This document shows positions 9,545-18,285 of a stretch of DNA of 64,000 bases, piece after piece. Position 1 is the first letter of the stretch, and every line of letters begins with the position of its first letter. The stretch spans positions 36,023 through 100,022 of the forward strand of contig CAMZBB010000001.1 of assembly GCA_947304405.1 (NCBI GenBank). The letters are read 5' to 3'. The stretch comes from an uncultured Clostridia bacterium. Its GTDB lineage: Bacteria; Bacillota; Clostridia; Saccharofermentanales; Saccharofermentanaceae. The notes below the pieces were generated by a model. That model had not been told where the DNA came from. It made no database searches and was given only the letters and a program-made list of their open reading frames with translations. The position numbers were made by a program, and so were the translations under genes.

Positions 9545-10461
9545 GCATGGACGATGAAAAAACACTAAAGTTCAACAAAGCAGCAGGCATTATCAGCATA
9601 ATATCGGCATGCATTTTCGCCGTGACGTTTGTTTTGGGAACTTTCCTGGATTACCGGATCGCGCCCGCTCTTTTCTCGGATAAGAATTTCACCTGGCTGA
9701 TCGTAACCACCTTGGGAATCTATATCTTCTGCGCCTTTTACGCATTCTTTTTCGGAGCGCTCTTAAGTCAGGCCGTAAACGTTCCCAAATCGAAAAACAA
9801 ACGCACCGGATACATCATCGCAGTTACGGTCATCGGATTGATTGCCATGCTCATCTGCGGCGGTTCGGTACTGGATATCAATAACCTGGGAAGCATCATA
9901 CCCGGAGTGCAAAGGGACGTTCCCCAGATGATAATAATGCTCGTTGTCGGACTGCTGCCCATCTCTCTTTTGGGATACACAGCCTGCAAAAAGAGAAGTG
10001 ACGCCCTTCTTGCCAAACGCCTGATACTGGTGCTTTCGGCAATGACCGTCTCATTCCTTCTTTATGAAATGATAAAGATCGGTCTTCCCCGCCCGAGATA
10101 CCGACTTCTTGCAAAAGGATATGAAGGAATCGATTTTCACAGATGGTACGACCCTATCAAGAACAAAGCCGAACTGATTGCCAAGTACGGCATCAATAAA
10201 GATGATTTCAAATCATTTCCGAGCGGCCACACATCGAACAGCATCATGAACCTTGCGCTCTTCCCCGCACTCGGACTGGTGTATCCAAGCTTAAAGAGAA
10301 GATCCATGCTGCTCCTCGTTCTCGGAGTATTCGTGGGGATCACCGTGCTTATCTCGAGAATGGTGCTGGGCGCGCACTTCCTGAGCGACGTGTCATGCGG
10401 AGGCTTCACGGCTTCGGTCGTGTCTGCCGTGTATTACCGCGTCTATAACAAGATCCGCTGA
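9541..10461 (+). CDS. PAP2-type phosphatase membrane protein
   Basis: Multi-TM; KIGLPRPRYR, FPSGHTSNSIM, SRMVLGAHFLSDV match the three PAP2 motifs. ATGA overlap with the metH stop. Confidence 0.85.
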   Translation: MSMDDEKTLKFNKAAGIISIISACIFAVTFVLGTFLDYRIAPALFSDKNFTWLIVTTLGIYIFCAFYAFFFGALLSQAVNVPKSKNKRTGYIIAVTVIGLIAMLICGGSVLDINNLGSIIPGVQRDVPQMIIMLVVGLLPISLLGYTACKKRSDALLAKRLILVLSAMTVSFLLYEMIKIGLPRPRYRLLAKGYEGIDFHRWYDPIKNKAELIAKYGINKDDFKSFPSGHTSNSIMNLALFPALGLVYPSLKRRSMLLLVLGVFVGITVLISRMVLGAHFLSDVSCGGFTASVVSAVYYRVYNKIR

Positions 10462-12927
10462 TCAGCTGATCGATGTGACTTTGTAGTCCTTATCCTCAAC
10501 CGCTTTCTTGAGAACATCGTCACCGACATCGCCGGAGAGCGTTACGACTGCCGTTCCGTCCTTGTGAGATACTTCAGCTGACTCAACGCCTTCAACTGAT
10601 TCAAGAGCCTTCTTTACTGAAGCTTCGCAGTGTCCGCACATCATGCCTTCGATCTTCATCGTCTTTGTCATTTCTTTATCCTCCCTGCCGTTGCCGGTTT
10701 TGTTCTTTATCGCCCTGTCATGCCCCGTATCGTAAGGTTTGACAAGATTTAATCTCAATGCGTTCATACATACCGTAAAGCTCGAAATGCTCATCGCAGC
10801 AGCTCCCAGAACAGGAGACATTACAATGCCCATTGCCGAATAAGCGCCGGCAGCCACCGGTATCAGCAGGATATTGTAAAAGAAAGCCCAGAAAAGATTT
10901 TCGTGTATGTTCCTTATCGTTCTCCTCGATATCCTTACCGCTGCGCAGACATCCTTGAGAGTGGCCTTCATGAGCACTATATCAGAAGCATCGACCGCTA
11001 TGTCCGTTCCTGAACCTATGGACATGCCGATGTCCGCTCTTGTAAGCGCCGGAGCGTCGTTTATTCCGTCGCCTACCATAATGACTTTTCCATGCTTCTT
11101 AAGTTTTCTGATAACAGATTCCTTGCCGTCAGGAAGGACTCCCGCGATAACCTCATCAACTCCGGCGACCCTGCCAATGGCTTCAGCGGTACGGATATTG
11201 TCACCTGTGAGCATTATTACCTTTAATCCGAGTGCCTTAAGTTCGCTGACAGCTTCGGGAGAATTCTCCCTTACTGAATCAGCTGCAACCATCATGCCGA
11301 GATATCCGTCTTCAGAAGCAAAGAACATCGGCGTCTTTCCGTCTTCCTCAGCTTTCCGGACGGCTTCTTCCTGTTCGCCGGTCAGTTTTTCGCCTATAAG
11401 GTCCAAATTGCCGCCCATATAGTTCTTCCCGTTTATCTTTCCCGAAACGCCACGTCCCGCAGTTACCTTAAAATCTTCCGCAGGCAAGACATTACCAAAG
11501 CCTTTTTTTCTGCAATAATCAGCACACGCCTTGCCAAGAGGATGTTCGCTCCCCTGCTCGAGCGCGTAAACGACCTTAAGGAGATCATCTTCTGAGATGC
11601 CGTCTGCGGTCACTACGTCGGTTATCTCGGGAACGCCCTTGGTAAGAGTTCCTGTCTTGTCTATAACCGCAATATTCGCTTTTCCCGTTTCTTCAAGCGA
11701 TGAGGCCGCCTTGAAGAGAATGCCGTTTTTTGCTGAGAGTCCGCTGCCGACCATTATCGCGACGGGAGTTGCCAGACCAAGTGCACATGGACAACTGACG
11801 ACAAGTACGGCGATAGCTCTCGTAAGAGCCGTCTCGACAGGAGTTCGGGTAAGCATCCAAATAATGAAGACAACTGCTGCGATAATGATAACTGCAGTAA
11901 CGAAAACTCCCGCAACCTTGTCAGCGATCCTTGCGATGGGCGCTTTTGAAGAAGCGGCATCACTCACAAGCCTGATGATCTGAGATAGAGTAGTATCCTC
12001 ACCAACCTTTTCCGCCCTGCACTTGATGAATCCGGACCTGTTGATAGTCGCAGCGGAGACTAAGTCTCCTTCACCCTTGTCAACCGGAACTGATTCCCCG
12101 GTCAGCGCGGATTCGTCTATTGCGGCGCCGCCTTCGATTATCACGCCGTCAACCGGAATGGCTCCGCCGGGTCTCACCAGGAAGATATCGCCGACTCTGA
12201 CCTCATCTATTTGAACAGTGGTCTCTTTTCCGTCCTTAAGGAGAACGGCAGTCTTGGGAGCCAGTTTTATGAGTCCTTTAAGGGCATCGGTGGTCCGTCC
12301 TTTCGATATCGATTCGAGAAGTTTTCCGACTGTAATAAGAGTAACGATCATTGCAGCGGATTCGAAATACAGCCCGCCGTGAGCGCCTCCTTTAACAGCC
12401 ATTTGAACAAGAACCGCTACGCTGTAGACAAAAGAGACACCGGCTCCCATTGCCACCAGCGTGTCCATATTAGGTGCAAGATGCAAGGCAGCTTTGATCC
12501 CGCTGGTGAAGAATCTTCCGTTGATGACCAGACAGATCGCTGCAAGGATCATCTCTATGGTTCCCATGGCAACATGGTTGCCTGTAATTCCCGCCGGCGC
12601 GGGCCAGCCAAACATCATGACACCCATCGAAAAGTACATGAGCATCAAAAGGAAGGCCAAAGACAGGATGAGCCTTCTTCTCAAACGAGGAGTCTCATTA
12701 TCTTTCAGCAGGCTGCCATCATCGACCGCAGCACCGTAACCTGCTTTCTCAACGGCTTTGATCACGGAATCGGAAGGAGCCGATCCGGTAACCTTCATCG
12801 AATTCGTAAGGAGCGACACGTCACAAGATGATACGCCTTCAAGCGAAGACACGGCTTTCTCGACGTGTGATTGGCACGCCGCGCAGCTCATCCCGGTAAC
12901 TCTGTATTTTGTAGTTTTCTCTGCCAT
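10462..12927 (-). CDS. copA: Copper-translocating P1B-type ATPase with N-terminal and C-terminal HMA domains
   Basis: GMSCAACQSHVEKA, SCPCALGLATP, DKTGTLTKG, GDGINDAPAL; C-terminus carries a complete second HMA domain MTKTMKIEGMMCGHCEASVKKAL. Start set at MAEKTTKYRV. Confidence 0.92.
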   Translation of the reverse strand: MAEKTTKYRVTGMSCAACQSHVEKAVSSLEGVSSCDVSLLTNSMKVTGSAPSDSVIKAVEKAGYGAAVDDGSLLKDNETPRLRRRLILSLAFLLMLMYFSMGVMMFGWPAPAGITGNHVAMGTIEMILAAICLVINGRFFTSGIKAALHLAPNMDTLVAMGAGVSFVYSVAVLVQMAVKGGAHGGLYFESAAMIVTLITVGKLLESISKGRTTDALKGLIKLAPKTAVLLKDGKETTVQIDEVRVGDIFLVRPGGAIPVDGVIIEGGAAIDESALTGESVPVDKGEGDLVSAATINRSGFIKCRAEKVGEDTTLSQIIRLVSDAASSKAPIARIADKVAGVFVTAVIIIAAVVFIIWMLTRTPVETALTRAIAVLVVSCPCALGLATPVAIMVGSGLSAKNGILFKAASSLEETGKANIAVIDKTGTLTKGVPEITDVVTADGISEDDLLKVVYALEQGSEHPLGKACADYCRKKGFGNVLPAEDFKVTAGRGVSGKINGKNYMGGNLDLIGEKLTGEQEEAVRKAEEDGKTPMFFASEDGYLGMMVAADSVRENSPEAVSELKALGLKVIMLTGDNIRTAEAIGRVAGVDEVIAGVLPDGKESVIRKLKKHGKVIMVGDGINDAPALTRADIGMSIGSGTDIAVDASDIVLMKATLKDVCAAVRISRRTIRNIHENLFWAFFYNILLIPVAAGAYSAMGIVMSPVLGAAAMSISSFTVCMNALRLNLVKPYDTGHDRAIKNKTGNGREDKEMTKTMKIEGMMCGHCEASVKKALESVEGVESAEVSHKDGTAVVTLSGDVGDDVLKKAVEDKDYKVTSIS

Positions 12928-13078
12928 AATCCGTTTCGAGTTAGAATAGCCTAACCGGTGCCGTTTCGTCAAATAGTATTTTGTAGTTATTATTGCTTAT
13001 TTTCATTTTTGTTAACACAAATTTCTTTTATCTTTCGTAAGATTGAATTATAGATTCAATATTCAGGAGGATGCGGGT

Positions 13079-14158
13079 ATGGAAAACAATAATAATGTAG
13101 CCGATCAGGCAAATGTTGTTAACGCAACTAATGAGTCAGCACAGCCTCAGGCACAACAGGTCCAGCAGCCGGCAGAGCAGCCTAAGACCGACAGAACCAA
13201 GATCACTGTCAGAGGCAAGACGATCAAGATCACTACGGTGATCAAGTGGGCCGTCATCCTTCTTGTTTTCCTCATTGCCACAAATCCGGGAATCATACCG
13301 TTCCTTCCCGAGGACGTTAAGAAAACGATCATCGACTCCTGGAGCAAGGTGTTCGGTAACGTAGAAAGGATCTCCGGAACATTCATTTTCAACTGGGCAA
13401 CGATCTTCCAGGTCATCGCGATCATCATGATGATGATCCTTCTGACATCATTGATCCGTTTCATTATCCAGCACATTCATCCGAAGAGCAGCAAGGCCAA
13501 GTCAGCCCTCTCCCTGCTCAATTCCGCGATCAGCTACATTACTGCCCTCTTGTGCTTTTTCTGGTGCCTCGCAGCGATCGGCGTCAACATCACCGCCATT
13601 CTGGCCAGCGTCGGAATCGTTGCCCTGATCATCGGCTTCGGAGCACAGAGCCTCGTAGAAGACCTCGTAACGGGCATTTTCCTTGTTTTCGAGGACCAGT
13701 TCAATGTTGGTGACATAATCGAAGCAGGCGGCTTCAGAGGCGTTGTCGAATCGATCGGCATCCGCACCACATCGATCAAGGACATGGGCGGCAACATCAA
13801 GATCATCAACAATTCTGATCTTCGTAATGTCCTCAACCGTTCCAGTGCGGCAAGCTTTGCAACAACTCTCGTAAGCGTTGCTTATTCCACCGATCTCGAA
13901 GAACTCGAGCCCAAGCTCACCGCTTACCTTCCTTCCCTCAAGGCCAAGTATCCCGATCTCTTCCTCGAAGAGCCCTCATATCTCGGCGTCCAGGAGCTAT
14001 CTGACAGCGGCGTTATCCTTAAGATCGGCGCGCGCGTACACGAGAAGAACATCTATAAGGCACCCCGTATACTGAACCGTGAGATCAAGGTGTTCTTTGA
14101 CAAGAACAATGTCGAGATACCGTTCCCTCAGGTCGTAGTCCACAATTCAGACAAATGA
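13079..14158 (+). CDS. MscS-family mechanosensitive ion channel
   Basis: GFGAQSLVEDLVTGIFLVFEDQFNVGDIIEAGGFRGVVESIGIRTT; start at ATG 13079 after CAGGAGGATGCGGGT. Confidence 0.9.
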   Translation: MENNNNVADQANVVNATNESAQPQAQQVQQPAEQPKTDRTKITVRGKTIKITTVIKWAVILLVFLIATNPGIIPFLPEDVKKTIIDSWSKVFGNVERISGTFIFNWATIFQVIAIIMMMILLTSLIRFIIQHIHPKSSKAKSALSLLNSAISYITALLCFFWCLAAIGVNITAILASVGIVALIIGFGAQSLVEDLVTGIFLVFEDQFNVGDIIEAGGFRGVVESIGIRTTSIKDMGGNIKIINNSDLRNVLNRSSAASFATTLVSVAYSTDLEELEPKLTAYLPSLKAKYPDLFLEEPSYLGVQELSDSGVILKIGARVHEKNIYKAPRILNREIKVFFDKNNVEIPFPQVVVHNSDK

Positions 14159-14210
14159 TCTTTTATTCCTGATCTGACAGCAGAAAGAACGATCATGGAG
14201 ATCAAGAATT

Positions 14211-15338
14211 ATGGCTGAAGATAAATACAATGCGTTCGACTATTACAACGCGGAACCTCCGCGCGAAGGTGCTTCATTGCCCCCGGAAGAAGCCGCTTTT
14301 TCCGCACCTGAAGACGAGTTTAACGAAAAGGTTCACGGCTCTGATTCCGTCAAGCGGGCGGCATCTTCCGTGAGGTCCGTCGCTCTGGCGCTGGCCGTGG
14401 GCAGCATGGCCCTTTCTTTCGTGATCTCGTCAAGCAGATTGATCCCGAAAAACGGCTTTATTCCGAATGCAGGCACCGTCACAGAGACGTCTTCATCCGA
14501 GTCCGGCAACATCAAACCGGATCCTTCCGCAACCGAGCCAACAGCAGAACCCACATCCGCTCCCACGCCCATTCCTACTCCCACTCCCGTTCCGACGGAG
14601 GATCTGGGCTTAAGGCTCGACTCTTTCAAGGCTTATCCTCTTGATAAAGGATTCCTCGGTGAAGTAACGTTTACGCTTTCGACTAACTGCGGCATCGACA
14701 TTTCTTCAATATCCGGATCGGTAGATGCAAGACTGTTCGTCTACGACGGCTACAATTTCAAAAAAAACAAGATGAAGTATCACTATGAGAAACTTCACAA
14801 GGAGTTTTCCATGGATACCGCCAAAGCCGTTATCGGAAGCAGTCCGGAATCCACTGAAAATCAGTACGTTATCTATGTAAAACTCCCAAAGATCAGCAGC
14901 GAAGACAAGCTGAACGTAACTCTTACCGTTTCCAACACATTGAACGGAAAGGCTACTGAAGATAAGACTGTAACGCTGAAAAATGTTGCCACTTGGAATG
15001 AGAAGACAGACAGCTACTCCAACACCATGCTCAATGTATCGGTGGTCAAGGGTGCAAACAAGACCTTTATCGTGACCGTCACTCCTAATGACGGCAAGAC
15101 GGTAACCAACTTAAAGGTCACAAATATCAACTACTTTGGTAAGACAAAGTACCTCGTAAACAAAGACTTCAAGGTTACTTATGATGGAAATAAGATCACT
15201 ATCGCCTTTAAGAAACCTAAAAAAGCTCCTTCAAAAGGAAAACTGTCATTTGATGTTCTGGGAGATTTCGAGTTGACGGATTCCAATGGAACAAAGCATA
15301 CCGGCCGCAGTTATACTCACAAGATGAAGTCGCTTTGA
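14211..15338 (+). CDS. Membrane-anchored extracellular protein with P/T linker, function unknown
   Basis: 375 aa; one TM (VRSVALALAVGSMALSFVISS), low-complexity PTAEPTSAPTPIPTPTPVPTEDL linker, beta-rich remainder. Confidence 0.65.
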   Translation: MAEDKYNAFDYYNAEPPREGASLPPEEAAFSAPEDEFNEKVHGSDSVKRAASSVRSVALALAVGSMALSFVISSSRLIPKNGFIPNAGTVTETSSSESGNIKPDPSATEPTAEPTSAPTPIPTPTPVPTEDLGLRLDSFKAYPLDKGFLGEVTFTLSTNCGIDISSISGSVDARLFVYDGYNFKKNKMKYHYEKLHKEFSMDTAKAVIGSSPESTENQYVIYVKLPKISSEDKLNVTLTVSNTLNGKATEDKTVTLKNVATWNEKTDSYSNTMLNVSVVKGANKTFIVTVTPNDGKTVTNLKVTNINYFGKTKYLVNKDFKVTYDGNKITIAFKKPKKAPSKGKLSFDVLGDFELTDSNGTKHTGRSYTHKMKSL

Positions 15339-15358
15339 TTTGCTTGCGCAGCGACAAA

Positions 15359-15390
15359 AGAGAACCTCCGATCGGGAGGTTCTCTTTTTC
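15359..15390 (+). terminator. Rho-independent terminator
   Basis: AGAGAACCTCC-gatc-GGAGGTTCTCT stem followed by TTTTT. Confidence 0.9.
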
Positions 15391-15448
15391 GTTGCAAGCC
15401 TAATAAGATGCTATAATAAAATATGCTTAAATATGGGAGGAGATCGCT

Positions 15449-16402
15449 ATGTCCCAACAGATCACCTATCAGGAGAGGCCCGTCCCGTCAGTAGGCGGAA
15501 AGATCTTCCTTATCCTGGAAATGGTCTTCATGATACTCGCGCAGCTTGCGACTTTCTGCACGTTCCTCTTCACGAAACGTTACTCCATGTCCATGATCAA
15601 GTACGCCGGCGTTTTTCTCGTCTTTCTGGCAGCATACATCCTGCTTCTGATCGGCACTTCAAAGCGCAACAACATAGGCGTTCAGATTGCAGGGCTTTGC
15701 CTGTTCCTGTTACTTGAGTGGGAATCATACGTGCTGAGCTTCTCAAGCTTCCAAGGCGCTTTCAGGCGGTTCCTGACCATTCCGTGGAACTTGAACAATA
15801 TCGTTATCTATTCATTCTCATTCGTGTGGATCAGCATGATAGTCCTCGCCTGCATAAAGAAGGCTCCAAAAGCGCTGTGCATAATACCGGGAATAATCGG
15901 TATCCTTTCAGGTCTCCTGCTTTTGTATATCAGGGTCATCACCATTTCGAAGTGGTCGTCTTTAAACTTCCTTCCGAGAGGCTCTTCAGTTACTACCGGT
16001 GAGATCTTCTACAGGACCGGATATGTTATCCGTACGCTCGCAATGATCTTCCGTCCTTTCTGGATATTTATGGTTTCCCACTGGCTTACTCATCCGACGG
16101 CCAGAGTCGCGATACGTCCTCAGGCTGTACCCGTCTATAACGGGGCATACTACGGGGCTAATGCCATACCGAATTATCAGCAGGTTCCCCAGCCTCAGTA
16201 TCAGCCTCAATATCAGCCACAGTACCAGCCTCAGCCGCAGTATCAGCAGCCTCAATACCAGCCGCAGTACCAACAGCCTCAATATCAGCAGCCTCAGTAT
16301 CAGCCGGTTACACAGACAGGCTATCAGCAGGTCCCCCAACAGGCTCCATCACAGAGTTACCCGGCATACACCCCGCCGCAGCAACTCCCTCCCCCGCAGT
16401 AA
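15449..16402 (+). CDS. Multi-TM protein with Q/P/Y-rich repeat tail, function unknown
   Basis: 317 aa; several TM helices then PQYQPQYQPQYQPQPQYQQPQYQPQYQQPQYQQPQYQP. Confidence 0.7.
   Translation: MSQQITYQERPVPSVGGKIFLILEMVFMILAQLATFCTFLFTKRYSMSMIKYAGVFLVFLAAYILLLIGTSKRNNIGVQIAGLCLFLLLEWESYVLSFSSFQGAFRRFLTIPWNLNNIVIYSFSFVWISMIVLACIKKAPKALCIIPGIIGILSGLLLLYIRVITISKWSSLNFLPRGSSVTTGEIFYRTGYVIRTLAMIFRPFWIFMVSHWLTHPTARVAIRPQAVPVYNGAYYGANAIPNYQQVPQPQYQPQYQPQYQPQPQYQQPQYQPQYQQPQYQQPQYQPVTQTGYQQVPQQAPSQSYPAYTPPQQLPPPQ
16189..16306 (+). repeat. In-frame short tandem repeat encoding (P)QYQ(P/Q) units
   Basis: Repeated cag-cct-cag-tat-cag type units inside the 15449-16402 CDS. Confidence 0.85.
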
Positions 16403-16429
16403 AACTGCTTAAAGACTGATCGCAAGACA

Positions 16430-16465
16430 GGCCGGAATGAGTCATCTCTTATTCCGGCCGTTTTC
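16430..16465 (+). terminator. Rho-independent terminator
   Basis: GGCCGGAAT...ATTCCGGCC then gTTTTcTTT. Confidence 0.85.
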
Positions 16466-16546
16466 TTTGCCAATTACCGCCTTATATTATTATTTATTTT
16501 GTGATATCATTTCTCTCGGACTTTTTATTAAGCGGGAGGAATTGAA

Positions 16547-18184
16547 ATGCCTGTAATGGATTTACTGAGACGCAACGCCAAAGAACACGGCGACGAAGTT
16601 GCGCTCGTAGAACTCAACCCCACAATGGAAGACACGAGAAAGATCTCCTTCAAGGAGTTCGATCTTGTACAGCAAACAGTAGGCAGACCCTATCGTCATG
16701 AGATCACATGGCAGATCTTCGATGAGAAGTCAAACAGAGTAGCAAACATGCTCCTGGGTCGCGGCATCAAGAAGGGCGACAAAGTTGCCATTCTTATGTT
16801 CAACTGCCTCGAGTGGCTTCCCATCTATTTCGGAATCCTCAAGACGGGCGCTATTGCCGTCCCCTTCAATTTCAGATATACCGCAAACGAGATCTCATAC
16901 TGCGCTGACCTCGCTCAGGTCTCAGTAATGTTTTTCGGTCCCGAATTCGTTGACAGGATTTCAATCAACGCAGACGACATAGCAAACGGCAGGCTCCTTC
17001 TCTATGTTGGTGAAGGCCAGTCACCCGAATATGCAGAAAATTACTGGCAGCAGGTTGCCGATTACTCGAGCAGGGATCCTTATATCGAACTTACCGAAGA
17101 CGATCTTGCTGCGATCTATTTCTCATCAGGCACGACAGGATTCCCCAAGGCGATCCTGCACCCTCACAGAAGCCTTACACAGGCTGCCGAGATGGAGGCT
17201 GTCCATCACGAGACAGGCAAGGACGACTGCTTCCTCTGCATCCCGCCTCTCTATCACACGGGCGCAAAGTTCCATTGGATGGGTTCTTTATGGACGTGCA
17301 GCAAGGCAGTCCTTCTCAAGGGCACAAAGCCTGAGATCATCATGAAGGCCGTCTCCGACGAGCACTGCACGATCGTTTGGCTCCTTGTACCGTGGGCTCA
17401 GGATATCCTTGACGCATTGGACCGCGGAGAGATCAAGCTCTCAGACTATCAGCTCGATCAGTGGAGACTCATGCACATCGGCGCACAGCCCGTTCCGCCT
17501 TCGCTGATCCGTCACTGGAAGGAATACTTCCCCAAGCATCAGTACGACACCAACTACGGTCTTTCCGAGTCAACCGGTCCAGGCTGCGTTCACCTTGGTC
17601 TTGAGAACACTCACAAGGTCGGCGCCATCGGTGTTCCCGGCTACCGTTGGGAGTGCAAGATCGTTGACGATGACGGCAACATCGTCAAGCAGGGCGAGGT
17701 CGGCGAGCTTTGCGTTAAGGGCCCCGGCGTCATGATCGAATATTACAGGAACCCTGAAGCTACCGCCGCAACACTCAAAGACGGCTGGCTCTTCACGGGC
17801 GACATGGCACGTCAGGACGAGGACGGCTTCTACTTCCTCGTAGACCGTAAGAAGGACGTTATCGTATCCGGCGGTGAGAACATCTACCCTGTCGAGATCG
17901 AGAACTTCCTTCAGGAATATCCGAAGGTCAAGGACGTTGCAGTCATCGGTCTTCCCGACAAGCGTTTGGGCGAGATCACGGGCGCTATCGTTGAGATCGA
18001 ACCCGGCAGCAACTGCACCGTTGAGGAACTCGAGAAGTTCTGCAACCAGCTTCCCCGCTACAAGAGGCCGAAGCAGATCATCCTCGCAGACGTTCCGAGG
18101 AACGCTACCGGCAAGATCGAAAAGCCACTTCTCAGAAAGAGATACGGTGCCGAAAGACTTGTCGAACAGGAAAATCAGTCTTAA
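16547..18184 (+). CDS. AMP-dependent acyl-CoA synthetase/ligase
   Basis: YFSSGTTGFPKAILH, YGLSESTGPG, GWLFTGDMARQDEDGFYFLVDRKKDVIVSGGENIYPVEIE, NATGKIEK. Confidence 0.92.
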   Translation: MPVMDLLRRNAKEHGDEVALVELNPTMEDTRKISFKEFDLVQQTVGRPYRHEITWQIFDEKSNRVANMLLGRGIKKGDKVAILMFNCLEWLPIYFGILKTGAIAVPFNFRYTANEISYCADLAQVSVMFFGPEFVDRISINADDIANGRLLLYVGEGQSPEYAENYWQQVADYSSRDPYIELTEDDLAAIYFSSGTTGFPKAILHPHRSLTQAAEMEAVHHETGKDDCFLCIPPLYHTGAKFHWMGSLWTCSKAVLLKGTKPEIIMKAVSDEHCTIVWLLVPWAQDILDALDRGEIKLSDYQLDQWRLMHIGAQPVPPSLIRHWKEYFPKHQYDTNYGLSESTGPGCVHLGLENTHKVGAIGVPGYRWECKIVDDDGNIVKQGEVGELCVKGPGVMIEYYRNPEATAATLKDGWLFTGDMARQDEDGFYFLVDRKKDVIVSGGENIYPVEIENFLQEYPKVKDVAVIGLPDKRLGEITGAIVEIEPGSNCTVEELEKFCNQLPRYKRPKQIILADVPRNATGKIEKPLLRKRYGAERLVEQENQS

Positions 18185-18190
18185 AATATC

Positions 18191-18231
18191 GCCTTGCACT
18201 CAAAGGTTCTCTTAAGTGCAAGGCTTTTTTA
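18191..18231 (+). terminator. Rho-independent terminator
   Basis: GCCTTGCACT...AGTGCAAGGC followed by TTTTTT. Confidence 0.9.
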
Positions 18232-18241
18232 TGAAATAACC

Positions 18242-18268
18242 GCTTTTGCCTATAGAGGTGGCAAAAGC
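18242..18268 (+). other. 9 bp hairpin in the 5' leader of the SSS transporter gene
   Basis: GCTTTTGCC-tatagaggt-GGCAAAAGC immediately upstream of gtGAGGaacatttATG (18286). Confidence 0.5.
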
Positions 18269-18285
18269 AAAAGTGAGGAACATTT

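Noticed and set aside
10907-12831. Several plus-strand ORFs (10907-11422, 11597-11983, 12211-12831) opposite copA
   Set aside because: Antisense frames of a conserved P-type ATPase; composition reflects the opposite strand.
13043-13078. Upstream start for the MscS-like CDS (MNYRFNIQEDAG...)
   Set aside because: The Shine-Dalgarno CAGGAGG lies inside this extension, so the ATG at 13079 is the better start.
15340-16002. Plus-strand ORFs 15340-15717 and 15718-16002
   Set aside because: Overlap the better supported 15449-16402 membrane protein in another frame, and the first runs through a terminator.
16185-16306. CRISPR-like or satellite array
   Set aside because: Units are contiguous, in-frame and encode PQYQ repeats; no spacers. 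No CRISPR array was seen anywhere in the window.
17570-18199. 209 aa minus-strand ORF
   Set aside because: Antisense of the acyl-CoA synthetase C-terminus, no independent support.
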